Notes under the pieces: model-generated | The model's input: only the letters and a program-made list of their open reading frames with translations | What the model was told of the DNA's origin: nothing | Database searches by the model: none | Made by a program: the position numbers and the translations under genes | Source: Spongiibacteraceae bacterium UBA5047 | GTDB lineage: Bacteria; Pseudomonadota; Gammaproteobacteria; Pseudomonadales; Spongiibacteraceae | Assembly: GCA_002415025.1 (NCBI GenBank) | Contig: DIBR01000038.1 | Coordinates: forward strand, 7,025-71,024 | Length of the DNA stretch: 64,000 nt | Reading direction: 5' to 3' | In this document: positions 34,601 through 42,929 of the stretch, one piece after another | How the letters are laid out: each line of letters starts with the position of its first letter | Numbering within the stretch: the stretch's first letter is position 1

Positions 34601-34834
34601 TTTAGGCACCGCCAACATCGATGTGGTCAGGGGGTAGGTGACCTGATCTTCAACAACCTGTGGCGACTGGCCGGGGAATTCAGTAAAGATAATGACCTGC
34701 ACATCGGACAAATCAGGAATGGCATCCAGAGGGGCATTTTTGTAGGCGTACAGTCCGGTCAGGGTAATGATCGCGGTCGCGATCAGCACCATAAAACGAT
34801 CACGCAAAGACAGGTTGATAATGGCATTAATCAT
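31688..34834 (-). CDS. cusA: CusA-type copper/silver RND efflux pump
   Basis: 1048 residues, the normal HME-RND length. Typical segments are PLDAIPDLSDVQVIIFTEFPGQSPQVVEDQVTYPL at the start, GAIVMVENAHSR in helix 4 and EFMPPLDEGDILYMPTTFPGIS in the periplasmic domain; the Met in LYMPT and others in SMLET and IDMLSTG fit the methionine relay of CusA. It expels Cu(I)/Ag(I) across both membranes with CusB and CusC. The start overlaps the cusB end by 8 bases; an upstream ATG at 34882 is less likely. Confidence 0.92.
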   Translation of the reverse strand: MINAIINLSLRDRFMVLIATAIITLTGLYAYKNAPLDAIPDLSDVQVIIFTEFPGQSPQVVEDQVTYPLTTSMLAVPKTKVVRGYSFFGLSFVYIIFEDNTDMYWARSRVLESLNYVSGRLPKGITPTLGPDATGVGWVYEYALVDKTGKHDLAQLRSLQDWYLRYPLQTVAGVAEVASVGGYVKQYQVEVDPNALLRYNIPLNKIKVAIKESNKDVGGRLVEMSETEYMVRGLGYIQSIDDLNSIPVAVDNNGTPIRLQDVAHVHIGPELRRGIVELNGEGEVAGGVVIMRFGENALATIQAVRETLDELKIGLPEGVEIVPVYDRGDLIERAVASLTESLLQELVIVSLVVVLFLLHARSAFVAIITLPLGILMAFIVMRFQGLNANIMSLGGIAITIGTMVDGAIVMVENAHSRLAVAAEEKGSPLSKDEHWQTIGESSREVGPALFFSLLVITVSFLPIFTMQAQEGRLFSPLAFTATYAMAASAILAITLVPVMMGYLLRGKIIAEHKNPLNKLLHKLHTPSLKLALRWRGMTLVLALVLLAVTAYPYSKLGSEFMPPLDEGDILYMPTTFPGISITKAKELLQQTDKILYTFPEVHHVFGKIGRAESATDAAPLSMLETTVRLKQKKDWPNPDKTTRELMSEMDNAIRFPGVANAWTMPIKTRIDMLSTGIKTPVGIKVSGPDLNVLQKVSGDIEQAMKTLPETTSAFGDRAVGGYYLDFDINREDAARYGLTTGAVQDVIQTAIGGMNVTETVEGLERYPVNLRYPRELRTDLETLKRVLISTPTGTQIPLAMVAEINYQRGPPVIKSEDARPNAWIYVDISTTDIGGFVAKAKTVLADQVEVPAGYTVSWSGQFEYMERAAKRLRIVVPVTLMIIFLLLYFNFRNIIEPLVVMMAIPFSLVGGIWLIYFTNYNISVAVAVGFIALAGMAAEIGVLVLSFIDTELTKRRAASTQVLTVDEVKSAVLFATSQRVRPIAMTALSTMAGLIPIMLSSATGSDVTHRIAAPMLGGMSTVLILNLLVLPVIYSFVLEFQERRRQAA

Positions 34835-36212
34835 GCGGGTGGGCCTCTGGTACCGTTGCGCCGGCACCGGCAGAATGTTCATAGTCCTTCACGGTTTTAG
34901 TCTGCACCCCACCGGCTGAGGCGGGGCTGGTTTCCCTATTTTTAAGACCCTCCATCATCTTGGAGGTGGCTTCACGCAATTTGGATTCTGAGTCCACTAG
35001 GAATTGCGCCGAAGTGACGATTTTCTCGCCAGCGTCAATACCCTCCTGTACCACCACTTTTCCTTTGGACTCAAAGCCGAGCTTGACCACCCTCGGTTCG
35101 AATTTTCCCGGCTCCCGCAGCACAAACACTTGGGTTCGATCACCGGTACGAATGACGGCTTCGGCGGGGATGACCACCACATCCAGTCGCGTATCGGAGT
35201 TGATGCTGACTTGCGCTAACATGTCGGGACGGAGTAATAATTCGGGGTTATCAACCACTATGCGTACCTTGGTGGTTCTGGTGTTGGCTTGGGCGTAAGG
35301 GTAGATGTAAGCCAGTTTCCCCGTGAATGTTCTGCCGGGTACACTGGCCAGTGTCATCTTGACCTCATCGCCGACCTTGATCCAGGGCACCTCATATTCG
35401 TAGATGTCGGCGTACACCCATACCTGATCGAGACTGACCAGCATGTAAAGCTCGGTGTTGGGCATCACATACTGACCCTGACGGGCACCAATACGAATGA
35501 CTGTGCCCGCTACGGGCGAGTGAATGTGCAGAAATTTACTGACTTTGTGTGTTTTTTCTAGATCACGAATTTGGTGTTCTGGCACATCAAACATCTGCAA
35601 GCGTTGTCGTGTGCTATTGACCAGTTCCTGAGCGCCGCGGCGAATATCCTCAAAAGGGCTGTTGCCCTGGGCCTTCAGATTGTTGAGTGCCAGCAGGTAT
35701 TCCTGCTGCGTCGAAACCAGTTTGGGCGAATAAATACTCAACAGGATGGCATCGTTTTCGACGGCTTCTCCGGTTTTATCAACTCGCACTTCATCTATCC
35801 AGCCCTCCACTTTGGGGTGTATGCGGACCATACTCTCTTCATTGAAGTCGATGCGTCCGACCGCACGAATCGCACGGCTCATGGACGTGCGCTCGGCAAC
35901 CGCAGTCCGTACTCCCATGTTCTGTACCATCACAGGGTCAATCTTTACGGTACCGGCGCTATCGGTTTTGTTGTCAGCCGCGTCCGCATAGACCGGCACA
36001 TAGTCCATGCCCATGGCATCCTTGGCCGGTGTCGGAGAGGTGACGGTCGGGTTCATAGGGCTGCGGTAAAAAAGCAGTTCTCTGGCATCGTCGCCTTTTT
36101 CAGCCCCTGCTTGTGCCGCATGCTGAATGCCAGTATTGCCCGCTAGCCAGTAGCCGCCACCCAGCCCAAGACCCAGCATGAGCAGGCCGGTAATTACCGT
36201 AGATTTATTCAT
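34827..36212 (-). CDS. cusB: CusB-type periplasmic adaptor of the copper RND pump
   Basis: 461 residues. An N-terminal signal/anchor (about 5-25) precedes a heavy-metal-binding motif (YRSPMNPTVTSPTPAKDAMGMDYVPVY region, the Met-rich HMBD), then the barrel-sandwich hybrid (VGRIDFNEE ... VEGWIDEVRVDKTGEAV), a helical hairpin and a beta barrel. The protein joins CusA to the outer-membrane channel and passes metal to the pump. It overlaps both neighbours by 8 bases, giving a tightly coupled cusCBA operon. Confidence 0.9.
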   Translation of the reverse strand: MNKSTVITGLLMLGLGLGGGYWLAGNTGIQHAAQAGAEKGDDARELLFYRSPMNPTVTSPTPAKDAMGMDYVPVYADAADNKTDSAGTVKIDPVMVQNMGVRTAVAERTSMSRAIRAVGRIDFNEESMVRIHPKVEGWIDEVRVDKTGEAVENDAILLSIYSPKLVSTQQEYLLALNNLKAQGNSPFEDIRRGAQELVNSTRQRLQMFDVPEHQIRDLEKTHKVSKFLHIHSPVAGTVIRIGARQGQYVMPNTELYMLVSLDQVWVYADIYEYEVPWIKVGDEVKMTLASVPGRTFTGKLAYIYPYAQANTRTTKVRIVVDNPELLLRPDMLAQVSINSDTRLDVVVIPAEAVIRTGDRTQVFVLREPGKFEPRVVKLGFESKGKVVVQEGIDAGEKIVTSAQFLVDSESKLREATSKMMEGLKNRETSPASAGGVQTKTVKDYEHSAGAGATVPEAHPHD

Positions 36213-37533
36213 ATATGGAGTCCTTGCCAACGGCGGCTTGCAGGCGCGCCAGAGCCTGATTGGCCTCCGTCAGCGCTTTCCAGTATTGAAGTTCGTAGTT
36301 AAAGAGCGTGACTTGACTGCGGACCAGATTCAGAAAATCAACCTGACTGACCCGGTAGCCGGCCAGCATTGACTGAACAGTCTGCTGGGCCTGCGGCACA
36401 ATGCCGCTTTCAAACAGAGAGTATTGTTCCTTGGCGCGTAGATAATCTGTCACCGCCGAGGAAATATCGCCTCGAATTGAGTTTCTGGTATCCAATAGTG
36501 CGTAGCGGTTTTTTTCCAACTCACTGCGGCGTTGCCCGATGGCTTTAGATTGCTTGCGGGCTGCATAAAACGGAATTTTTACCCCCAACATGATGGAAGC
36601 AAAATTAGATCGGGAGCCGCCCATAGGCGGTGGGTTGTTGCCCTGCCGGTCACCGTAGGTCAGTCCCAGTTTGAAATCGGGATAATATTCTCTCTCGGCA
36701 AGACTCAGCCGTGATCGTGCTGCTTCAAGCTGTTGATCCATTTCCAGTAGTAAAGGGCGTGCGTCTTGTGCATGGGCATACAGGGCAGTTTCACTGGCAA
36801 TGGCCGGCAGATTTTTCGATACCTTCGGCGGGAGCCTTACCTGCTCGTTACCAGAGCGACCCATGAGCACGTTCAATTGAATGGCTTGATTACGGCGCAT
36901 GCCGCTTATCTGGATGTCTTGATCGAGGAGTTTGGACAACTCCAGTTGTGCCAGTAGGACATCCTGTTGCAGGCCGTTGCCGACCTCGTATTTTTTCTGG
37001 GCGACTTCAATAAACTGACGTAACAGTTGCTGATTGCTGTTGACGGTCTCTAGGGCCCGATCCAGATAAAAAACCTGCCACCATTTCATGCTGACGTTAT
37101 TCATCAGACGCAGACGCATCTCATCCACAGAATGCCTTGCGGCTTCCGCTTCATACTCAGCCGCGGCTTCGCGTAAGGCGAGTTTGCCTGGAAACGGAAA
37201 ATCCTGTGAAATGCCAATTTGCACTTGCGTCATAGCTTCCTGATCCCGATTAAAAGTATCGGTCGGAAAATTCATGGCATTAAAGCTGACGACCGGATCG
37301 GGCAGTGCGCCCATCTGTGATGGCATCTGCGATAGCGCCGCATAACGTGACTGCATTTGTGCCAGCCCCGGGTTGTCGCGGACAGCGATGGTTTGGGCGC
37401 TCGCCAATGACAGGCGTGCATTCCCGGTGTTAAATGGACTGTCTTCGGCGCGGCTTGTCAGTGGCAGGCACAACACGGCGAGCAGTGCTGATGTCAACAT
37501 TGCTCTGCCAGTTAGAAAAGCTAAATCCGTCAT
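36205..37533 (-). CDS. cusC: CusC/TolC-type outer-membrane efflux channel
   Basis: 442 residues with a signal peptide (to about 29, SRAED). Two repeats of long helices and short beta strands (SLASAQTIAVRDNPGLAQMQSRYAAL; QQLEAARSRLSLAEREYYPDFKLGLTYG) are the TolC/OEP pattern. It is the first gene of the operon and forms the exit duct for the Cus pump. A 350-base region with an FNR box separates it from divergent copA; no CueR or CusR box was recognised there. Confidence 0.88.
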   Translation of the reverse strand: MTDLAFLTGRAMLTSALLAVLCLPLTSRAEDSPFNTGNARLSLASAQTIAVRDNPGLAQMQSRYAALSQMPSQMGALPDPVVSFNAMNFPTDTFNRDQEAMTQVQIGISQDFPFPGKLALREAAAEYEAEAARHSVDEMRLRLMNNVSMKWWQVFYLDRALETVNSNQQLLRQFIEVAQKKYEVGNGLQQDVLLAQLELSKLLDQDIQISGMRRNQAIQLNVLMGRSGNEQVRLPPKVSKNLPAIASETALYAHAQDARPLLLEMDQQLEAARSRLSLAEREYYPDFKLGLTYGDRQGNNPPPMGGSRSNFASIMLGVKIPFYAARKQSKAIGQRRSELEKNRYALLDTRNSIRGDISSAVTDYLRAKEQYSLFESGIVPQAQQTVQSMLAGYRVSQVDFLNLVRSQVTLFNYELQYWKALTEANQALARLQAAVGKDSIYE

Positions 37534-37679
37534 GATGCATTGCCTTGCCTGTATTCATGGATGAACCGTTGCGATCTTGTCATTGAGTATGACCCTGTAA
37601 CCTGCTTCGGGATTATGGGGGTGCCTCCAATTCAAGCTATACGTCGAGTACAACGTACCCTCTTGAATAAAGCTCAAAA

Positions 37680-37693
37680 TTGATATGGATCAA
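37680..37693. promoter_or_regulatory. Perfect FNR/ANR box between cusCBA and copA
   Basis: TTGATATGGATCAA is an exact match in the 350-base divergent region. It lies about 145 bases before cusC and 195 before copA, so it can control either. Copper export ATPase genes under ANR or FNR are known in denitrifiers. The remainder of the interval shows no supported gene; a 64-codon frame there has no ribosome site. Confidence 0.65.
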
Positions 37694-37885
37694 GCGCCGT
37701 AGAATAATTTCTCTGAAAATACGCTTCATGCTTCTTGATGCGGGAAACCCTGTTTGCATTGGTGTTCTGAATTATGTATTTGTCCAAGAGGTGAAAATAA
37801 GTAAACGTTTTTTTATTGGAGCAGTGTTGACTCTAGATATAGGTACGGGATTTATAAGATGCGATAAGAGCTGAAGGGAGACCGT

Positions 37886-40204
37886 ATGAGCGATCAGCAT
37901 AAAGACACTGCAGCAGGCGGTTGCGGTCATGGCAAAGCCGGTCATCAGCCAGCTAGTGGCCCAAAAACGACCGTAGCTTCCGGCGTTAGCTACAGTTGCC
38001 CGATGCATCCAGAAGTAGACAGTGATCGGCCCGGCAGTTGTCCGAAATGCGGCATGGCATTGGAGCGTGTAGGCCCTCCGGCGCAGGAAGCGAGCGAGTG
38101 GGTATGCCCTATGCATCCCGAGATTGTTCGCCAGGCACCGGGTAGCTGCCCGATTTGCGGCATGGCACTCGAACCCCGCACAGTCACAGCCGAAGAAGAC
38201 AACGCAGAACTGCGCGACATGACGCGGCGCTTTATTTTTGCGGCAATACTGACCTTGCCGCTGCTGATAATTGCGATGGGCGACATGCTGCCCGGAGCGC
38301 CGTTCTCCACCCTCCTGAGTGCGCGTGGGCGGGTGTTAGCAGAATTGCTGCTTGCTACACCAATTTGCCTGTGGTCGGCCTGGCCGTTTTATGTGCGGGC
38401 AGTGCAATCGGTCATTAACCGTCATCTCAATATGTTTACCCTTATCGGCATGGGTGTGGGCGTGGCTTATGGCTACAGTGTGGTCGCGGCGCTAATGCCG
38501 GCTATATTTCCCGATACCTTCCGCGTGCATGGCGGCGAAGTCGCGATGTATTTTGAAGCCGCCGGCGTGATCGTCACCCTGATATTGCTTGGTCAGGTGC
38601 TGGAGCTGAGGGCGCGCAGCCAGACCGGCGCGGCGATCAAAAAATTGCTGGGACTTGCCGCCAAAACCGCTCGCCGTATTAATGCAGACGGAAGCGAGGA
38701 AGATATTCCCCTAGAGCAGGTACAGGTGGGTGATCACTTGCGCGTGCGGCCCGGCGAAAAGGTGCCGGTGGACGGCAAGGTAGCCGAGGGTGATACCCAT
38801 ATTGATGAGTCCATGGTCACCGGGGAGCCGGTGCCGGTTGCCAAGCACGCAGGTGACAAGGTGATTGGTGCGACTATCAACGGTACTGGTGGCATCGTGA
38901 TGTCAGCGGAAAAGGTGGGCGCGGATACCTTGCTGTCGCGTATCGTCAGTATGGTGGCAGAGGCTCAGCGTAGCCGGGCACCCATTCAGAAACTCGCCGA
39001 CGTGGTCGCCGGTTACTTTGTGCCAGTGGTTATTCTTGTAGCCCTTGCGACCGTGGTTATTTGGGCCACTGTCGGGCCAGAGCCGCGCTTTGCCAATGCC
39101 CTGATCAATGGCGTTGCCGTGCTGATTATTGCCTGCCCCTGTGCCTTAGGCTTGGCGACGCCGATGTCGATCATGGTGGCGACGGGTAAGGGCGCAGGCA
39201 TGGGCATTTTGTTCCGCAGCGCTGAAGCCATTGAGACCATGCGCAAGATCAACACGCTGGTTGTCGACAAGACCGGCACCCTGACGCTTGGTAAACCGAA
39301 ACTTCTGGCAGCCATACCCGCCGGTGACCTGTCGGAGGATGAATTGATAATTCTGGCCGCGAGTCTGGAGCGATCTTCTGAACATCCCCTAGCCATGGCC
39401 ATTGTTGATGCCGCCAAAAAACGTGAGTTGGCACTTTTAGATGCCAGTGATTTCGATTCTCCGGCGGGCAAGGGTGTAGTTGGTAAAGTTGATGGCAAGA
39501 AAATTGCCATCGGCAACTCGGTATTGATGACGGCAGTCGGTATTACGGTCGAGCAGTGGGACAAGCAGGCTGAAGCAATGCGGGCCAGGGCCATGACCGT
39601 GGTTTTTGTTGCGCGGGACAATGAAGTAATCGGCCTACTGGGAATCGCGGATCCCATCAAGGACACGACCCTAGAGGCTGTGCAATTACTGCAAAAAGAA
39701 GGGATCCATATTGTGATGCTGACCGGTGATGGCGAGACTACCGCCCGTGCTGTAGCGTCGGAGCTGGGTATCGATGATGTCCGCGCCGAGGTCTTACCCG
39801 AGCAGAAGGCCGAAGTGGTCAAGGCATTGCAGGCGGCAGGCAAGCGGGTGGCCATGGCCGGCGATGGCATTAATGACGCCCCCGCACTGGCCCAGTCCGA
39901 TGTGGGAATTGCCATGGGCACCGGCACTGACGTTGCCATGGAAAGTGCAGGTATTACCCTGGTGAAAGGTGATTTGCGCGGTATCGCCAAGGCACGCCGA
40001 CTGAGTCACGCCGCCATGGCCAATATCAAACAGAACCTATTTTTTGCTTTCATCTATAACGGCCTCGGTGTGCCGGTAGCCGCCGGTGCGCTTTATCCAT
40101 TTTTTGGTATCCTGCTAAGCCCGATGATTGCTGCTGGGGCAATGAGTTTCAGTTCGGTATCGGTGATTAGCAACGCGCTAAGGTTGCGTCGAGGGACGGT
40201 TTGA
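37886..40204 (+). CDS. copA: Copper-exporting P1B-type ATPase with two tandem heavy-metal-binding repeats
   Basis: 772 residues. The N-terminus has a His/Gly-rich start and two copies of the short heavy-metal-binding domain (SCPMHPEV ... CPKCGMALE and VCPMHPEI ... CPICGMALE) in place of classical HMA domains. The core shows MVTGEPVPV, the copper site CPCALGLATP, DKTGTLTLG and GDGINDAPALA; YNGLGVPVAAG and MSFSSVSVISNALRL in the last helices are those of Cu(I) exporters. It moves Cu(I) out of the cytosol. GAAGGGAG lies before the ATG. Confidence 0.92.
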   Translation: MSDQHKDTAAGGCGHGKAGHQPASGPKTTVASGVSYSCPMHPEVDSDRPGSCPKCGMALERVGPPAQEASEWVCPMHPEIVRQAPGSCPICGMALEPRTVTAEEDNAELRDMTRRFIFAAILTLPLLIIAMGDMLPGAPFSTLLSARGRVLAELLLATPICLWSAWPFYVRAVQSVINRHLNMFTLIGMGVGVAYGYSVVAALMPAIFPDTFRVHGGEVAMYFEAAGVIVTLILLGQVLELRARSQTGAAIKKLLGLAAKTARRINADGSEEDIPLEQVQVGDHLRVRPGEKVPVDGKVAEGDTHIDESMVTGEPVPVAKHAGDKVIGATINGTGGIVMSAEKVGADTLLSRIVSMVAEAQRSRAPIQKLADVVAGYFVPVVILVALATVVIWATVGPEPRFANALINGVAVLIIACPCALGLATPMSIMVATGKGAGMGILFRSAEAIETMRKINTLVVDKTGTLTLGKPKLLAAIPAGDLSEDELIILAASLERSSEHPLAMAIVDAAKKRELALLDASDFDSPAGKGVVGKVDGKKIAIGNSVLMTAVGITVEQWDKQAEAMRARAMTVVFVARDNEVIGLLGIADPIKDTTLEAVQLLQKEGIHIVMLTGDGETTARAVASELGIDDVRAEVLPEQKAEVVKALQAAGKRVAMAGDGINDAPALAQSDVGIAMGTGTDVAMESAGITLVKGDLRGIAKARRLSHAAMANIKQNLFFAFIYNGLGVPVAAGALYPFFGILLSPMIAAGAMSFSSVSVISNALRLRRGTV

Positions 40205-40309
40205 AATGAAAAGAAGTCGAGTGCATGCGGTTTGTTTCTGGAAAAAGGGGTATTTATAATTTTACATCGGTTGTAGCAAGATGTTTATCATGAAATGGGT
40301 GTTAGCCTG

Positions 40310-40354
40310 GGTAATCCTCTCATTTTGGGGGAGGTGTAAAATGGGAGGATTACC
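40310..40354. repeat. 17-bp inverted repeat between convergent copA and hydrolase genes
   Basis: GGTAATCCTCTCATTTT and AAAATGGGAGGATTACC are complementary over 17 positions with one G-U pair, around an 11-base loop. No U tract follows on either side, so it is not a standard Rho-independent terminator. It lies between convergent genes and may still stop transcription both ways or be a leftover of a mobile sequence. Confidence 0.55.
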
Positions 40355-40373
40355 ACAGCCCTAAGCGAGACGT

Positions 40374-42611
40374 TTAATGACGGGATAGCGTGATAGTTGT
40401 TTCGCCAGCACTAACATGCAACAACAGTTGTCCGTTGTTCGTCGTGGCTACAATGCTGTTGCCGATGCGTGCTTTAACATTGCTGTCCAGGCCCGTAAGC
40501 GTTATGTCTGTAATGCCATCGCTTGTAATCACTATAGTCGTGGGTGACGTTTCTGGAGTGAGCCCGGCACGCCGTGTATCGAAAGCGATAGCCTTCAGGT
40601 TTTTAAGGTCGGCGATCATCCGCTGTTCGATCTCAGCCCCTGACTTTTCACGCCTTAAGCCTTGAAACGAGTAGGTATCTCCCGTTGGATCGAATACTAA
40701 CGTGGGCTCGAGGCTCAGTTCTTGGATAGTTGATTTCAATTTATCTGCAAGCGCAAAGCTGGTCACGTCCACAATCCCAAAAGACACATCGTCGGGTGTT
40801 TCGCGCACCGACATGCCTGAGACCCAGTAGGCGCCATCGTAGCGAAGGCCGATATCTTCTGCGAAATGATAAGGAACGACTTTGTATCGAACGCGCGCTG
40901 GATTTATATCGCGCTTGATGCCTGTGCTGTCTCTGTTGGCCACGCAGCCTGCGGTGATCGCTGCTGTTGCGCAACCGTTAATGACTTGGTGGTAAACCGC
41001 GTTGATGTATTCAGGAATGGTTTCGTGGTGCCGTCCGTGGAAAATCAGAAATTGGTGATCATTCTGCAGTTCCTTCATGCGAGCCACGTCTTGAGTTGGC
41101 CAAGTTAAATTGACTATCGGATCGAGCGCGCCATTTGCCATGCGAAATGGAAGGTTCAAGGCATTCTCCAGCATTTTTCTCCCGGTAGAATTCATCCAGC
41201 GGTTTGCGGGAATGATCTCGGTGTTCCCTGGAATGTCTTCGTTGAAGGTGCTTTGCCCCGTTCCGATGAAAGGTAGCGCGGCAGCAAAGAGGTCAGGCCG
41301 ATGAGTACCGACAGAAAATGTACCTTGCCCGCCCATTGATAACCCGGACAGAAATACGCGATCAAGATCGATGGGGTAGTGTTGGGTGACGTCGTTCATA
41401 GAAGACAGCGCGTCTACTTCGCCTGCTTCTTTGTAAAAGCTAAGTTCGCCTGCGCCTGTTGGGGCGATGACGATCGCTGCTACATCAATGATGCCGTCGA
41501 CAAACGGCTGTAGGTGCCCCAAATGATTCTGACTAGCCCCGTGCAAATAAATAAACAGGGGAAGTTGAGTCGCGCTGGCTATCTCCTCGGGAATCCAGAT
41601 TGTGTAGGGAAGGTATAAGCCGCGGTAGTGGTTGAGTGTGGGTATTTTGACGCCCTCAACTTGCTGGGTCCAAGGAACTATGCCTTCACCAATAAGGGAG
41701 CTAATGGGGGATGGATACACACGCGCGTACCGTCCTGGAGACATCGCCGGAGATCTGAAGGGAAAATCGTCGAATTTCAAAATACCTTGAGCGCTGGATA
41801 AGTCACCACTGGTTAGTAGTGTAGCTTGCTCATTTTGTTGCCAATTGACGAATGTATCTTCGAAAAAGGCGATGTCAAAAGGGGCTTCTGCCCATTGATT
41901 GCCTTCCCATAGTCCGGATGCTGCGTGCAGCCTCCACTCCCCGGTAGAGTTGCTAGCGAGGTCGCCGAGTTCTGTCAGGGGAATGATAGCGGTGAAAGTG
42001 TTTTCCAGATTGCGGAGGGTCGACGATTGGTCGTTAAAAACTAATGTGGTGAATTCGCTTGATTTTCCAGAACTCAAGTCTGTTAGTGTTGTTTTGTCGC
42101 CTCGAAGTGTGATGACAAAGCGTGTGCCTTTTGCAGAAATTCCAGGAGAAAAAGGCCAGCTCTCACTCAGTTGCGGCGTGGAATTATCCGCAATGCCAAT
42201 AGCAGCGACGGGAATGGCAGGATCGATGAGCGTATTGAAGCGTACACCAATCAGTAACTTGTTTTCGCTTTCAACAGGCATTACGCGAACTTCAACGAGA
42301 TCCGCCGCATTCTTAAAGTAAGGCGTGCCATCGGTGGGGTAAGTACTATCTCCACCTGCTGCACCATCGGTATTGGGGCCGTGGTCGTCATAGACGTAGT
42401 CTGTTGATATATAAACGCCGTCTATAATTTCATCATGCGCAACCAATCCGAAACCGTCATCGCGCCAAAGCCTCTCTGGCGTGGTTGCCGTAGCGGGGGC
42501 AGCGGGCGTAGGGGCGCCTCCATCGCTGGATCTTGAGCTACTATGGCATCCAGCTGTGAGTGCCAGCACACTTGCCAATACAAGACTCAATATACGGGAG
42601 ATGGACTTCAC
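40374..42611 (-). CDS. Large secreted lipoprotein with alpha/beta-hydrolase (esterase/peptidase) domain
   Basis: 745 residues. Lipobox LALTAGC (Cys22) and a Ser/Pro/Ala linker precede a beta-sandwich domain (about 50-255, reminiscent of the CBM9/glucodextranase fold), then a hydrolase domain: FIYLHGAS (oxyanion region), nucleophile Ser425 in LSGLSMGGQG, a likely acid in NGALDPIV and His in FHGRHHETIPEY. The last 130 residues include a small beta domain ending in THITLSRH-like strands. This resembles PHB-depolymerase/feruloyl-esterase or prolyl-oligopeptidase-like enzymes tethered to the outer membrane. The substrate is unknown. GC use is lower than in the genes to its right. Confidence 0.7.
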   Translation of the reverse strand: MKSISRILSLVLASVLALTAGCHSSSRSSDGGAPTPAAPATATTPERLWRDDGFGLVAHDEIIDGVYISTDYVYDDHGPNTDGAAGGDSTYPTDGTPYFKNAADLVEVRVMPVESENKLLIGVRFNTLIDPAIPVAAIGIADNSTPQLSESWPFSPGISAKGTRFVITLRGDKTTLTDLSSGKSSEFTTLVFNDQSSTLRNLENTFTAIIPLTELGDLASNSTGEWRLHAASGLWEGNQWAEAPFDIAFFEDTFVNWQQNEQATLLTSGDLSSAQGILKFDDFPFRSPAMSPGRYARVYPSPISSLIGEGIVPWTQQVEGVKIPTLNHYRGLYLPYTIWIPEEIASATQLPLFIYLHGASQNHLGHLQPFVDGIIDVAAIVIAPTGAGELSFYKEAGEVDALSSMNDVTQHYPIDLDRVFLSGLSMGGQGTFSVGTHRPDLFAAALPFIGTGQSTFNEDIPGNTEIIPANRWMNSTGRKMLENALNLPFRMANGALDPIVNLTWPTQDVARMKELQNDHQFLIFHGRHHETIPEYINAVYHQVINGCATAAITAGCVANRDSTGIKRDINPARVRYKVVPYHFAEDIGLRYDGAYWVSGMSVRETPDDVSFGIVDVTSFALADKLKSTIQELSLEPTLVFDPTGDTYSFQGLRREKSGAEIEQRMIADLKNLKAIAFDTRRAGLTPETSPTTIVITSDGITDITLTGLDSNVKARIGNSIVATTNNGQLLLHVSAGETTITLSRH

Positions 42612-42929
42612 GACAATAACTCTATTTGTTCACACGTTCGGAGCACAATAGCGCTCTATTACACTTTCTGAAAGCGCATAAAAGCTCATGAAAATGTACG
42701 TAAAGCGTCACAAATGTAGGCATATTAGTTCGCTGTGAGGCCAATTGGCTGAAATCTCAAGGGTTTTATGTGAGCACGGAGGTTTCAATGATACACGGCG
42801 AATAGCAGGACTATGCCCGTGGGCCCAATGCTTCGAACAAGTGCTGACAAAGTCAAAAACACCGAAGCTGCCAGGACCCCAGATGGGTCATATCCATAAA
42901 ATAATAGATGTGTAAAATGAAAAGTATAT
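42612..42929. other. Intergenic region between hydrolase and Cys-rich regulator genes
   Basis: No supported gene. It should hold the promoter of the hydrolase gene. Short palindromes such as CCGTGGGCCCA and scattered A/T-rich segments are present, but no known operator was recognised. Confidence 0.35.

Noticed and set aside
35571..36146. 191-codon plus-strand frame
   Set aside because: It is antisense to the central part of cusB, has no ribosome site or recognisable domain, and its composition follows cusB codon positions.
37680..37874. 64-codon plus-strand frame before copA
   Set aside because: Starts inside the FNR box, has no ribosome site and looks like promoter DNA.
39013..39990. 325-codon minus-strand frame
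   Set aside because: Antisense of copA, low-complexity Ser/Ala composition, no start signal.
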